Source: Pseudomonas cremoris (GTDB lineage Bacteria; Pseudomonadota; Gammaproteobacteria; Pseudomonadales; Pseudomonadaceae). Taken from it: 64,000 nt of DNA. The notes under the pieces are model-generated. The model did not search any database. It had not been told where the DNA came from and saw nothing but the letters and a program-made list of their open reading frames with translations. A program made the position numbers and the translations under genes. This document shows positions 44,587-54,727 of the stretch, one piece after another (the stretch's first letter is position 1; every line of letters begins with the position of its first letter). The DNA lies in the NCBI RefSeq assembly GCF_014230465.1, contig NZ_JAAXCY010000009.1:124001-188000 (forward strand). The letters are read 5' to 3'.

Positions 44587-47241
44587 ATGTCAGCACTCAC
44601 CAAGGGGCGTATCACCGGTAGCCGGTTGGCCCTGGCCATCCACCTGGGGCTATTCGCCGCTGTGGCGCCCGCGTATGCCGCGCAGCCACAAGTGAAGGCT
44701 GCCCAACCTGCCGTGCTGATGATCGATATCCCCGCGCAATCCCTAGGCAGTGCCGTGCTGACCTTCGCCGACCAGGCAGGCTTGCAGGTACTGTTCGACA
44801 GCCAGCGCCTGGAAGGTTTGCAGAGCACGGCGGTGAAGGGGCAGTACGGCGTGCAGGAAGGGTTGGCGCGCTTGCTGGGTAATGCACCGGTGGAATATCG
44901 CTTCACCGGTGAGCGCCAAGTCACCCTCACCCGTGTCGAGCAGGGCAATGCCGCCTTGGCCTTGGCAACCACCACAATTACCGGCCTGCACCCCAATGAC
45001 TGGGTGTATTCATCGCCGCATTCGGTCAGCGTGGTCGGGCGTGAGCAACTCGACCGCAACCCGCCGCGCCATGCCGCCGAGATGCTTGAGGAAGCACCGG
45101 GCGTCTACTCGGCCGTCAGCCAGCAGGACCCCGGCCTGTCGGTGAATATTCGTGGTATCCAGGATTATGGCCGGGTCAACATGTCGGTAGACGGCATGCG
45201 TCAGAACTATCAGCAAAGTGGTCACCAGCAACGCAACGGCACGCTCTACGTCGACTCGGAGCTGCTGTCCGAAGTCGTCATCGAAAAGGGCGCGACGTCC
45301 ACCATGGGCGGTGCGGGTGTGATCGGCGGCGTGGCCAACTTTCGCACCATCGAGGCTGCCGACCTGCTCAAGGGCGGCAAGGAAATCGGCGGGCGTATCC
45401 GTGTGACCACGGGGCTGGGTGGGCGCAGCAACGGCACGCACTTTATCGGCAGTTCGGCGTTTGCCGTGGGCACCGATGTGTGGGACATGCTGGTAGCGGC
45501 CAGTGAGCGGCACCTCGGCGATTACAACCCCGGCACCAAGGGCAGCATCGGCGATCTGCGCACCGGCAGTTCTTTCCTGCCGGCCAGCCAGGATCGGATC
45601 AAGAACTCCACCGTCGAATACACCGGCTCGGTGATGCGCTCGCGCTTGCTTAAACTCGGCATCAACCTGCCTGTCGACCAGCGTTTGCAACTGAGCTACC
45701 TGACCACTGAAGTCGGCTACGACGACGTCAACATGATGGCCGCCGAAAAAGCCCAGTTATGGGAAAAGCTCGGTAGCAGCAATGTCACGGCACAGAACTT
45801 CGCGCTGGACTACAGCTACACGCCAGACAACCCGCTGATCGATTTCAAGGCCAAGCTTTATTACGTCGATACCCGCAATGACCAGACCACACTGACCCGT
45901 GGCAGCACCAAGGGCTACGAGGTCACGTATCAAACCAATACCTACGGTTTCCAGGCACAAAACACCTCGACCTTTGGCTTGAGCGAACTCTCCGTGATCA
46001 AGGCCAACTACGGCTTGGAGTTTTTCTACGACAAGGTCCGCCCGGACTCCAACCAGGCGGTGGCCGCCGACTCTGCGGTGGAGGCCTCGGCAGCGGAAAG
46101 CATCACCCCCGAGGGCGACCGGGCGCTCGGCAGCCTGTTCGCACGTTTGGATTACGACTACGACAACTGGCTGAACCTCAATGCCGGCTTGCGCTACGAC
46201 CGCTATCGGCTGCGCGGCGAAACCGGGTTGAACACCCGTACGTTCATCATCGGTACCACGCGGCAAGTCGGCTTGCCCATGACCTATGACGTGGATCGGG
46301 AGGAGGGGCATTTCTCGCCCACCTTCGGCTTGTCGATCAAGCCAGGCGTGGATTGGCTGCAACTCTTCGCCACGTACGGCAAGGGCTGGCGCCCGCCGGC
46401 AGTCACCGAGTCGCTGGTCAGCGGCCGGCCCCATGGTGGGGGCTCGGAGTCGCTGTTCCCCAACCCCTACTTGAAGCCTGAGACGTCCACGGCCTGGGAG
46501 GTCGGCTTCAACGTGCTAAAGGAAGACTTGCTGTTCTCCGAAGACCGGGTGGGCATGAAGGTGTCCTACTTCAACACTCGGGTGGATGACTTCTCCTATA
46601 TGGCCCTGGGGGTACAGCCGCCCGGTTATGGCATCGCCAATATCGGTAATGCGGCTTATGTGAACAACCTGGAAACCACCCGTTTTCGTGGCCTTGAATA
46701 CCAGCTGGATTACGACGCCGGGTTTGCCTACGGCCAGTTCAACTACACGCGCATGCTTGGCAGTAATAAGTTCTGCAGCAAGACCGCGTGGCTGGGCGGG
46801 GTGACCAAAATTCAGAAAAGGCCGGGTAGCCGTGCGCCGGTAGACGCGATGGTGCCGGACGATGTGGCCAATGCGGGACAAAGCTGCAGTGCGATCCTGG
46901 GCTCCTCGGAACACATGCCGATGGACCGTGGCACCGCGACGCTGGGTGCGCGCTTCTTCGAACGCAAGTTGGACCTGGGCGTTCGCGCCCGCTACAGCGG
47001 CGGTTACTACGTGAAAGGCGGCGTCGGGGTGACCACCTCGCAAACCGGCGTCTACCCGGCCGACTGGAAGCCGTACACCGTCTATGACCTCTATAGCAGC
47101 TACCGCGCTACCGACCAATTGACGTTGCGCCTGGCCATGGAAAACGTCACCGACCGCGCGTACCTGGTACCGCTGGGCGACGTGCTGGCCTTCACCCTGG
47201 GCCGAGGCCGCACCGTGCAGGGCACCGTTGAATATCAGTTC
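44587..47241 (+). CDS. hasR: TonB-dependent heme/hemophore receptor HasR
   Basis: 884-885 residues from ATG at 44587 with AGGGAAA upstream; signal peptide to about residue 31 (APAYAA). An STN signalling domain (45-115) talks to HasS. Plug (about 135-265) with His213 in SGHQQRNG, matching the plug heme ligand of HasR. A 22-strand barrel follows with GWRPP...NPYLKPE flanking a His (GRPHGGG), the usual second heme ligand, ending in Phe. The stop codon occupies the next three bases. No hasB/TonB paralogue is in the window, so the general TonB system must energise it. Confidence 0.95.
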
Positions 47242-47248
47242 TGACCGA

Positions 47249-47270
47249 TTTTGCCCAGTGACGGGCAAAA
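47249..47270 (+). repeat. Hairpin between hasR and hasA
   Basis: TTTTGCCC-AGTGAC-GGGCAAAA, a perfect 8-base stem a few bases after the hasR stop. No T-run follows, so it may stabilise or process the transcript rather than end it. Confidence 0.7.
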
Positions 47271-47325
47271 CCACAGCAGGCACTGGCTTGCTGCGGAGAT
47301 ACCACCCCATGACTTGGAGTTTTGC

Positions 47326-47946
47326 ATGAGCATTTCTATTTCATACAGCACGACCTACGCCGCAAACACCGTTGCCGAATACCTGAGCGACTGGTCGGCT
47401 TACTTTGGTGACCTGAACCACCGTGAAGGTTCGGTCAAAGAGGGTTCGAACACCGGTGGTTTCAATCCTGGCCCGTTTGATGGCACCCAATACGGCGTAT
47501 CGAGCACCGTCAGCAATGCGGCAGTGGTCGCTAACGGTGACCTGCATTACACCTTGTTCAACCCGCCGTCGCACACCTTGTGGGGTTCGATCGACTCCCT
47601 GAACCTGGGCACAATCCTGTCCGGCGGCGCGAGCAGCGGTGGCTACACCCTCACCGAGCAGGAAGTCAGCTTTACCAACCTCGGCCTGTCGAGCCTGCAG
47701 TCCGAAGGCCGCGATGGCCAGGTGCACCAGATCATTTACGGTCTGATGAGCGGCGACAGCTCGGCACTGACCTCGGCTATCGATTCCCTGCTCAAGGACA
47801 TCGACCCAAGCCTGTCGGTCAACTCGACGTTCGATCAACTGGCCGCTGCCGGCGTGGCTCATGTGGACTCGGCTTCGTTCGCCGCCTCCGATGTGGCCCT
47901 GGTGGGCGTGCAAGACGTGCCTCAGGACTTCGCCCTGGCTGCCTGA
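47326..47946 (+). CDS. hasA: Secreted hemophore HasA
   Basis: 206 residues from ATG at 47326 after TTGGAG. HasA fold: the axial heme ligands His32 and Tyr75, and His83 that hydrogen-bonds the Tyr, are at exactly the canonical positions. No N-terminal signal peptide; the C-terminus (VGVQDVPQDFALAA) is the uncleaved-type secretion signal for the ABC exporter encoded next. Released to take heme from host or environmental hemoproteins and hand it to HasR. Confidence 0.97.
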   Translation: MSISISYSTTYAANTVAEYLSDWSAYFGDLNHREGSVKEGSNTGGFNPGPFDGTQYGVSSTVSNAAVVANGDLHYTLFNPPSHTLWGSIDSLNLGTILSGGASSGGYTLTEQEVSFTNLGLSSLQSEGRDGQVHQIIYGLMSGDSSALTSAIDSLLKDIDPSLSVNSTFDQLAAAGVAHVDSASFAASDVALVGVQDVPQDFALAA

Positions 47947-47959
47947 CGGCATGAAAAAA

Positions 47960-47986
47960 GCGAATGGAAGATCACTCTCCCATTCG
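47960..47986. repeat. Hairpin between hasA and hasD
   Basis: GCGAATGG and CCATTCGC flank an 11-base loop. On the plus strand no T-run follows; on the minus strand six T do. For the has transcript this looks like a 3' protective hairpin or partial terminator that could raise hasA over hasDEF. Confidence 0.7.
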
Positions 47987-48112
47987 CCGCATGACACCGC
48001 CGTCGCCCAAGCCTTCTAACTCTTCAGGCGACGGTGGTACCAAATTCTGCGCAGCGTCGTATCGCCTGTCAACGCGGCGGTGCTGCCCGCTAAACCCTTC
48101 GAGAATCCCCAG

Positions 48113-49849
48113 ATGCGCCACGCCGGCAACGAAACCCTGGCCGCCCTCACGGCCTATAAAAGTGGCTTCTTTAACATCGGCCTGTTCTCGGCGGTGATCA
48201 ACCTGCTGATGCTGGCCCCGGCGCTGTACATGTTGCAGGTGTATGACCGGGTGCTGGCTTCTGGCAATCAGATGACCCTGTTGATGCTGACGCTGATGAT
48301 CCTCGGCCTGTTCGGCTTGATGGGCGCGTTGGAGTGGGTGCGCAGCCAGGTGGTGATCCGCCTCGGCACGCAGATGGACATGCGCTTGAACCAGCGGGTG
48401 TACGACGCCGCGTTCGAAGCGCAACTCAAGGGTGGCACCCAGGCGGCCGGCCAGGCGCTGCACGACCTGACCACCTTGCGCCAGTTCGCCACCGGTCAGG
48501 CGCTGTTCGCGTTTTTCGATGCGCCGTGGTTTCCGGTGTACCTGCTGGTGATCTTTATGTTCCACCCGTGGCTTGGCCTGTTGGCGTTGGGCGGCGCGGT
48601 GATGCTTATCGCGCTGGCCTGGATCAACCATCACGTGAGCCAGGCACCCATGGCCCTGGCCAGTCAACTGTCGATCAGCGCTAGCCAGCAGGCCACCACC
48701 AACCTGCGCAATGCCGACACCATCGAAGCCATGGGCATGCTCGCCACGTTGCGTGCGCGTTGGTTCCGCCAGCACCAGGCGTTCCTGGCCCAGCAGAACC
48801 TGGCCAGCGAAAAGACGGCCACCGTCACCGCGTGGTCCAAGGGCGTGCGCCTGGCGTTGCAGTCGCTGGTGTTGGGCTTGGGCGCCTTGCTGGCGGTGCA
48901 GGGGGATATCACGCCGGGGATGATGATTGCCGGCTCCATCCTGATGGGCCGGGTGCTGAGCCCTATCGACCAACTGATCGGTGTTTGGAAGCAATGGGGG
49001 TCGGCGCGCCTGGCCTTCGAACGGTTGTCGCAACTGCTGGAAGCCAACCCGGCACGGCCCGCGCGCATGAGTTTGCCGGTGCCCAAGGGCCAATTGACGG
49101 TTGAACACATCAGCGCCTGCGCCCCCGGTAGCCGCCGACCGGCGCTGGCGAATTTGGGCTTCACGCTACCGGCGGGTGACGTGCTGGGCGTGATCGGGCC
49201 ATCGGGCTGTGGCAAATCCACCTTGGCCCGAATCGTCGTGGGCGCCTGGGCACCACTGTCCGGCAAGGTGCGGCTGGACGGCGCCGACCTGGCCCAGTGG
49301 GACAAGCAGCAACTTGGCCCGCACATCGGCTACTTGCCCCAAGACATCCAACTGTTCGCCGGCAGCATCGCCGACAACATCGCACGGTTTGCCGAGGCCG
49401 ATGCCGACAAAATCCTGGCCGCCGCGCAAATGGCCGGCGTGCATGAACTGATCCTGCAGTTGCCTCAGGGCTACGACACGCTGTTGGGGGAGGGCGGTGC
49501 CGGCTTGTCTGGCGGCCAGAAGCAGCGCGTGGCGCTGGCCCGGGCGCTATATGGTTTACCCGCATTGATTGTGCTGGATGAGCCGAACGCCAACCTCGAC
49601 GAAGTGGGGGAGCAGGCGTTGCTTCAAGCCATCGCCCAGCTCAAGCAGCAGCGTCGTACCGTGATCCTGATCACCCACAAACCCAACGTACTGAGCCTGA
49701 CGGATCAGCTGCTGATCCTCAAGGAAGGCCAGTTGCAGGCCTTCGGGCCGACGGCGCGGGTGTTAGAGGCGCGGCAGAAACCCGCCGTCGCCAAGCCGGT
49801 GACAAGCATGAACATGAGCTACCGCGTCGGTGAAGGAAAACAGGCATGA
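48113..49849 (+). CDS. hasD: Type I secretion ABC transporter HasD
   Basis: 578 residues from ATG at 48113 ([12 protein letters not shown]); an in-frame GTG at 48080 is less likely. Transmembrane ABC domain (about 15-310) of the PrtD/HasD type, without the N-terminal peptidase domain. ATPase domain: Walker [11 protein letters not shown]-loop YLPQD, signature LSGGQKQR, Walker [14 protein letters not shown]. Exports HasA with HasE and HasF. Overlaps hasE (ATGA). Confidence 0.95.
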   Translation: MRHAGNETLAALTAYKSGFFNIGLFSAVINLLMLAPALYMLQVYDRVLASGNQMTLLMLTLMILGLFGLMGALEWVRSQVVIRLGTQMDMRLNQRVYDAAFEAQLKGGTQAAGQALHDLTTLRQFATGQALFAFFDAPWFPVYLLVIFMFHPWLGLLALGGAVMLIALAWINHHVSQAPMALASQLSISASQQATTNLRNADTIEAMGMLATLRARWFRQHQAFLAQQNLASEKTATVTAWSKGVRLALQSLVLGLGALLAVQGDITPGMMIAGSILMGRVLSPIDQLIGVWKQWGSARLAFERLSQLLEANPARPARMSLPVPKGQLTVEHISACAPGSRRPALANLGFTLPAGDVLGVIGPSGCGKSTLARIVVGAWAPLSGKVRLDGADLAQWDKQQLGPHIGYLPQDIQLFAGSIADNIARFAEADADKILAAAQMAGVHELILQLPQGYDTLLGEGGAGLSGGQKQRVALARALYGLPALIVLDEPNANLDEVGEQALLQAIAQLKQQRRTVILITHKPNVLSLTDQLLILKEGQLQAFGPTARVLEARQKPAVAKPVTSMNMSYRVGEGKQA

Positions 49850-51171
49850 GCATGAGCAAACCGATGTTGGTGAGCGACACACCCCATAACGTGCTGGCGC
49901 TGGACGACAAAAAATATTCGCGACTGGGCTGGTGGCTGGTGCTGGGCGGCTTTGTCGGGTTTATCGGCTGGGCCGCGCTGGCCCCGCTGGACAAGGGCGT
50001 GGCGGTGTCGGGCAAGGTCATGGTGTCAGGGCATCGCAAAACGGTGCAGCACCCTGCCGGTGGCATCGTCGAACGTATCGATGTGCGCGACGGTGATGTG
50101 GTCAGCGCAGGTCAGGTGTTGCTGCGCTTGAAGGAAACCCCGTTGCGTGGGCAGATGCAGTCCCTGCGCAGCCAGTACCTCGCGTCCCTCGCCAGCGAGG
50201 CACGGCTGAATGCGGAAAGTGAAGGTTTGCCCGCAATCACCTTCGGCCCTGAACTGCTCAATGATCCAGAGGCGGCGGGAACGTTGAACCTGCAACGGCA
50301 ACTGTTCAGCAGTCGCGCCCAAGCGTTGGCCACTGAGCAGCAGGGCCTGCGCGAAACCATCGCCGGGGCTGAAGCGCAGTTGCGTGGCACACGGGACTCC
50401 CAGGCCAGCAAAGTCCAGCAACGAGCGGCCTTGAATGAGCAGTTGCAGGGCCTGCGGGAGCTGGCGCGCGACGGTTATATCCCGCGCAATCGCTTGCTCG
50501 ACAGCGAGCGCCTGTACTCACAGATCGACGGCGCGATTGCCGAGGACTACGGCCGTATCGGCCTGTTGCAACGCCAGGTGCTGGAACTGCGCCTGCGCAT
50601 CCGCCAGCTCGGCGAAGACTTCCAGAAAGACCTGCGCGGCCAATTGGCCGAGACCCGCACCCGCAGCGATGACCTGCGCAACCGCTTGGCCTCGGCTGAA
50701 TTTGAACTGGCCAATAGCCTGGTGCGTGCGCCCGCGTCCGGGGTCGTCGTCGGCCTGGAGGTGTACACCGAAGGCGGGGTGATCAAGCCCGGCCAGCCGC
50801 TGATGGACATCGTGCCCCAAGGCGAGCCGTTGCTGGTGGAAGCGCGGGTGCCGGTGCAGATGGTCGACAAGGTGCACCCCGGCTTGCCGGTGGAGCTGAT
50901 GTTCTCGGCGTTCAACCAGGCCACCACGCCACGGGTGGCCGGCGAGGTAACGCTGGTGTCCGCCGACCGCCAGGTGGACGAACGCACCGACGAGCCTTAC
51001 TACACGGTGCGCGCCCAGGTCAGTGCGGCCGGCATGCAACAACTGGACGGCGTGCAGATCCGTCCGGGCATGCCGGTGGAAACCTTCATCAAGACCGGCG
51101 AGCGCTCGATGCTCAACTACTTGTTCAAACCCCTGCTGGATCGCACTCACATGGCCTTGGTGGAAGAATGA
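49846..51171 (+). CDS. hasE: HlyD-type membrane fusion protein HasE
   Basis: 441 residues. A cytoplasmic start, one helix (about 28-48), a lipoyl half ([25 protein letters not shown]), a long alpha-hairpin (about 110-285, coiled coil), and the second lipoyl/beta-barrel part with [33 protein letters not shown]. Bridges HasD to HasF across the periplasm. Coupled by 4-base overlaps to the genes on both sides. Confidence 0.94.
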   Translation: MSMSKPMLVSDTPHNVLALDDKKYSRLGWWLVLGGFVGFIGWAALAPLDKGVAVSGKVMVSGHRKTVQHPAGGIVERIDVRDGDVVSAGQVLLRLKETPLRGQMQSLRSQYLASLASEARLNAESEGLPAITFGPELLNDPEAAGTLNLQRQLFSSRAQALATEQQGLRETIAGAEAQLRGTRDSQASKVQQRAALNEQLQGLRELARDGYIPRNRLLDSERLYSQIDGAIAEDYGRIGLLQRQVLELRLRIRQLGEDFQKDLRGQLAETRTRSDDLRNRLASAEFELANSLVRAPASGVVVGLEVYTEGGVIKPGQPLMDIVPQGEPLLVEARVPVQMVDKVHPGLPVELMFSAFNQATTPRVAGEVTLVSADRQVDERTDEPYYTVRAQVSAAGMQQLDGVQIRPGMPVETFIKTGERSMLNYLFKPLLDRTHMALVEE

Positions 51172-52484
51172 AGGCGTTGCTGTTTACCCTGTGTCTGAGT
51201 TGCATACCGGCGGCGCACGCCATGGGTTTGCTGGATGCCTACGACTTGGCCCTGCGCAACGATCCGACCTTTCAGGCGGCGATCCAGGAGCGTGAGGCGG
51301 GCGAAGAAAATCGTGTGATCGGTCGGTCGGGGTTGCTGCCGAACCTGTCCTGGAGCTACAACAATTCGCGTAACGAATCCGAGGTGACGGCGGGCAACAC
51401 CACCAGCGATCGCGATTACCGCAGCTATGCGTCGAGCCTGACCTTGCAGCAACCGCTGCTGGATTACGAAGCCTACGCACGCTTTCGCCAGGGCACGGCC
51501 CAGGCGCTGATGGCCGACGAACGCTTTCGCGGCAAGAGCCAGGAACTGGCGGTGCGGGTGCTCAGTGCCTACAGCCAGGCGTTGCTGGCCCAGGAGCGTA
51601 TCGAACTGAGCCGCGCGCAGAAACGCGCGTTTGCCGAACGCCTGCAACTCAATGACCGTTTGCTCAAAGGCGGTGAAGGTACGCGCACCGATGTGCTGGA
51701 AACCCAAGCGCGTTTGAGCCTGGCCCAGGCTGAAGAAATCGAATCGCTGGACGCGCAGGACAGCGCCCTGCGCGAATTGGAAGCCATCGTCGGCCAACCT
51801 TTGCAGATCGAAGAATTGGCGCCCTTGACCCGCCAGTTCAACATCCCGCCCCTGGAACCCAATCGCTTCGAAACCTGGCGCGAATTGGCCATGGCCAACA
51901 ACCCCGAGCTTAAATCCCAGCACCATGCCTTGGACGTGGCTTCTTATGAAGTCGAACGCAAACGCGCCGGCCATATGCCCAAGGTCAGTCTGTACGCCAC
52001 CAGCCGCCAGACCAGTTCCGATTCGGAAAGCAGCTACAACCAGAAGTACGACACCAACAGTGTCGGCATTCAGGTCAGCTTGCCGCTGTTCGCTGGCGGC
52101 TCGGTGTCGGCGTCCACACGCCAGGCGGCGAACCAGCTGTCCCAGGCCCAGTACGAGTTGGACGCACACACCTCGGCCACGCTGGTGGAGTTGCGCAAGC
52201 AGTTCAACCTCAACACCAGCGGCGCGGCGAAAGTGCGCGCCTATGAGATGGCTGTCAGCTCGGCCACTGCGCTGGTCACAGCGACCAAAAAGAGTGTCAC
52301 GGGGGGCGAGCGGGTCAATCTCGACGTGCTCGACGCCGAGCAACAACTGTTCACCGCCCGTCGCGACCTGGCGAATGCGCGGCATGCGTATCTGCTGGCG
52401 AGGATTCAGTTGAAGTATTACGCGGGGTTGCTGAGCGAGCAGGACTTGCGAGCCTTGGCGGGGTATTTCCAGCCCTCGGCATGA
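51168..52484 (+). CDS. hasF: TolC-like outer-membrane protein HasF
   Basis: 438 residues with a signal peptide ([18 protein letters not shown]). Two OEP repeats (about 20-215 and 230-425), with VLDAEQQLFTARRDLANARHAYLLARIQLK near the end of the second, the usual TolC signature. Outer-membrane channel for HasA export. Last gene of the has operon, followed by a strong terminator. Confidence 0.94.
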   Translation: MKALLFTLCLSCIPAAHAMGLLDAYDLALRNDPTFQAAIQEREAGEENRVIGRSGLLPNLSWSYNNSRNESEVTAGNTTSDRDYRSYASSLTLQQPLLDYEAYARFRQGTAQALMADERFRGKSQELAVRVLSAYSQALLAQERIELSRAQKRAFAERLQLNDRLLKGGEGTRTDVLETQARLSLAQAEEIESLDAQDSALRELEAIVGQPLQIEELAPLTRQFNIPPLEPNRFETWRELAMANNPELKSQHHALDVASYEVERKRAGHMPKVSLYATSRQTSSDSESSYNQKYDTNSVGIQVSLPLFAGGSVSASTRQAANQLSQAQYELDAHTSATLVELRKQFNLNTSGAAKVRAYEMAVSSATALVTATKKSVTGGERVNLDVLDAEQQLFTARRDLANARHAYLLARIQLKYYAGLLSEQDLRALAGYFQPSA

Positions 52485-52492
52485 GTGGTTAC

Positions 52493-52516
52493 AACCCGGC
52501 ATTCGCCGGGTTTTTT
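52493..52516 (+). terminator. Intrinsic terminator of the has operon
   Basis: AACCCGGC-ATTC-GCCGGGTT, a perfect 8-base stem followed by TTTT. Starts 8 bases after the hasF stop. Confidence 0.93.
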
Positions 52517-52619
52517 GTGCTGACTAGTCTGTGAAACAGCTCCAGGGAAAGGGAGCCGGTTGTCGGGTGGCAAGGCAAAATTGTTACCTGGCGGAAAATA
52601 ACCTAACGGATGGGTTACG

Positions 52620-53048
52620 ATGCGAGTAGGCGCCTACAAGGGATATGTGATTTCGGTATTTATCAGGGATGAACATTGCCCGCCCCATGTGCATGTGGGG
52701 GGAAAGGAGTGGGATGCGCGTTTTCGTTTCAGTTTTCTGGATGCAGATGTGGAGTTGTGGGATGTAGAGCCCGAGCGGAGGCAGCCATCCGCATCGGTCT
52801 TGAAAGAAATACGCGGGGCGATCATGCAGCGTCACTACCTGGCCCGTGCGCGTCGAATTTGGTGGGAATACCTGCAAACGGTCTGCCTGGAGAATCATTC
52901 CTGGGATTGGGAGGCCGGTGAATTGGTTCCAGGGTTGGTCATTCGACCTGGCGTCTATGTCATCGCAAGCGCCCGACACGATGTTGTAGAGCAACGGACA
53001 ATTTTGAATCTGGTCAGGGCACCAGACTGCGTGGGGATTGATTTATGA
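52620..53048 (+). CDS. DUF4160-type protein
   Basis: 142 residues. The first 60 residues show the DUF4160 pattern (GYVISVFIRDEHCPPHVHVGG, with the PPH-hVH motif, then a FSFLDADVELWD strand). The remaining 80 residues are an extension with helices (LARARRIWWEYLQ) and a beta-rich end. Overlaps the DUF2442 gene by ATGA, so they are made together. DUF4160 and DUF2442 genes are often paired and a toxin-antitoxin-like role has been suspected; nothing here proves it. Codon use looks less G+C-rich than in the has genes. Confidence 0.75.
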   Translation: MRVGAYKGYVISVFIRDEHCPPHVHVGGKEWDARFRFSFLDADVELWDVEPERRQPSASVLKEIRGAIMQRHYLARARRIWWEYLQTVCLENHSWDWEAGELVPGLVIRPGVYVIASARHDVVEQRTILNLVRAPDCVGIDL

Positions 53049-53509
53049 AAATCGTAAAAGCAAAAGTTGTGCCTTATAAACCGCTCACTGAAGCCGACAT
53101 CGACAAGGCAATTGCCCGAGGGCGCAGGACGCGGCATCTCTACGCCCGTGCCAGCTCTGTGCGTTATGAAGACAGCTGCATTTCCATCGGCTTCAGTGAC
53201 GGCAGTCGCGTTATGTTGCCTGTGGCGGGGCTCCCGGAGTTCGAAGGCTTTACCCAGCAGGATTTTCAACAGTTGGAAGTCGGCTTTGGCGGAAAGGCGC
53301 TGTGTTGTGAGGCCCAAGACCTGGACGTTTCGATCACGGGCCTGATAGCCACAAGCAAACCTCTGATGGACTTGGCCACCAGCCTGGTGGCCTCGCACAA
53401 CGGTCGCAAGAGCAGCGCTGCCAAGGCTGCTGCCGCACGTGCCAATGGCAAAAAGGGCGGGCGGCCGCGCAAGGAAGTCTTGGATAACGAGGATCCAACG
53501 GATGTATGA
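53045..53509 (+). CDS. DUF2442 protein with AT-hook-like tail
   Basis: 154 residues. DUF2442 core at about 40-90 (YEDSCISIGFSDGSRVMLPVAGLPEFEGF). An N-terminal extension (PLTEADIDKAIARGRRTR) and a basic C-terminal tail with SSAAKAAAARANGKKGGRPRK, which resembles an AT-hook (GGRPRK). DNA binding and autoregulation of the pair are therefore plausible (inference). Partner of the DUF4160 gene, with a 4-base overlap. Confidence 0.78.
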   Translation: MKIVKAKVVPYKPLTEADIDKAIARGRRTRHLYARASSVRYEDSCISIGFSDGSRVMLPVAGLPEFEGFTQQDFQQLEVGFGGKALCCEAQDLDVSITGLIATSKPLMDLATSLVASHNGRKSSAAKAAAARANGKKGGRPRKEVLDNEDPTDV

Positions 53510-53515
53510 ACGCCG

Positions 53516-53621
53516 AATGTGGGAGGGGCGGTGCGACGATTCGACTTGCTCGCGAAAGCGGTGAGTCAGGCAACACATCTGTGACTGATAGACCGCTTTC
53601 GCGAGCAAGCCCGCTCCCACA
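53516..53621. repeat. Degenerate REPIN
   Basis: The right arm CGCTTTCGCGAGCAAGCCCG is normal, but the left arm reads AATGTGGGAG, then about 19 unrelated bases (GGGCGGTGCGACGATTCGA), then CTTGCTCGCGAAAGCG. Part of the arm has been replaced or interrupted. Just after the DUF2442 gene. Confidence 0.75.
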
Positions 53622-53647
53622 GTTTTGATCTGCGGTGAACCGCAGAT

Positions 53648-54727
53648 TCAGCGGCGGGTCAGCAGCACCCCAGACTCCATATGATGCGTCCACGGAAACT
53701 GGTCAAACATCGCACACTGGGTAATGCGGTGCGTGTCGTGCAGTTGCGCGATGTTCGCCGCCAACGTCTCCGGGTTGCAGGAGATGTACAGGATGTTGTC
53801 GAAACGGCGGGTCAGCTCGCAGGTGTCCGGGTCCATGCCGGCGCGCGGCGGGTCGACGAAGACGCTGCCGAATTCGTAGCTTTTCAGGTCGATGCCGTGC
53901 AAGCGACGGAACGGGCGCACTTCGTTCAGCGCTTCGGTGAGTTCTTCGGCGGAGAGGCGAACCAGGGTGACGTTATCCACCGCGTTTTCATCCAGGTTGC
54001 TCAACGCTGCGTTGACCGAGGTCTTGCTGATCTCGGTGGCCAGCACTTTGCGCACACGGGTCGCCAGTGGCAGGGTGAAGTTGCCGTTGCCGCAGTACAA
54101 CTCCAGCAGGTCGTCCGGACGATCGCCCAAGGCTTCGTACGCCCAGTTGAGCATCTTCTGGTTCACCGTGCCATTGGGCTGGGTGAACGCGCCTTCGGGT
54201 TGGCGATAGCTGAAAGTGCGACCGCCGACGTCGAGTTTTTCCACCACATAGTCGTGGCCGATCACATCACGCTTGCCTTTGGAGCGGCCGATGATGCTCA
54301 CGTTCAAGTCCGCAGCCAGTTTGTTCGCGGCGGTGTGCCAATGCTCGTCCAGCGGGCGGTGATAGCACAGGGTGATCATCGCATCGCCGGCCAACGTGGT
54401 GAGGAACTCCACCTGGAACAGCTTGTGGCTCAGGGCGGCGCTGGCTTGCCAGGCGGCCTTGAGTTGCGGCATCAACTGGTTGATGCGCAGGCTGGCGATC
54501 GGGAACGCTTCGATGAGGATCGGCGTGCGTTTGTCATCCTGGGAGAACATCGCGTAGTGGCGCTCACCGCCTTCACGCCACAGGCGGAATTCCGCCCGCA
54601 GGCGGAAGTTCTGCAGCGGCGAGTCGAATACCTGCGGCTCTGGTGCATCGAACGGAGCCAGCAGGTCACGCAAGCGCGTGACCTTGTCTTGCAGTTGAGC
54701 GGTGTAGCTTGCGGCGTCAAAAGTCAT
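53648..54727 (-). CDS. trmA: tRNA (uracil-5-)-methyltransferase
   Basis: 359 residues. Makes m5U54 in the T-loop of tRNAs. No N-terminal TRAM domain, as in E. coli TrmA (366). SAM site [16 protein letters not shown], the [10 protein letters not shown] motif, the catalytic Cys in [11 protein letters not shown] and Glu in HHMESGVLL are all present. Overlaps the permease gene by 4 bases. Confidence 0.96.
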   Translation of the reverse strand: MTFDAASYTAQLQDKVTRLRDLLAPFDAPEPQVFDSPLQNFRLRAEFRLWREGGERHYAMFSQDDKRTPILIEAFPIASLRINQLMPQLKAAWQASAALSHKLFQVEFLTTLAGDAMITLCYHRPLDEHWHTAANKLAADLNVSIIGRSKGKRDVIGHDYVVEKLDVGGRTFSYRQPEGAFTQPNGTVNQKMLNWAYEALGDRPDDLLELYCGNGNFTLPLATRVRKVLATEISKTSVNAALSNLDENAVDNVTLVRLSAEELTEALNEVRPFRRLHGIDLKSYEFGSVFVDPPRAGMDPDTCELTRRFDNILYISCNPETLAANIAQLHDTHRITQCAMFDQFPWTHHMESGVLLTRR

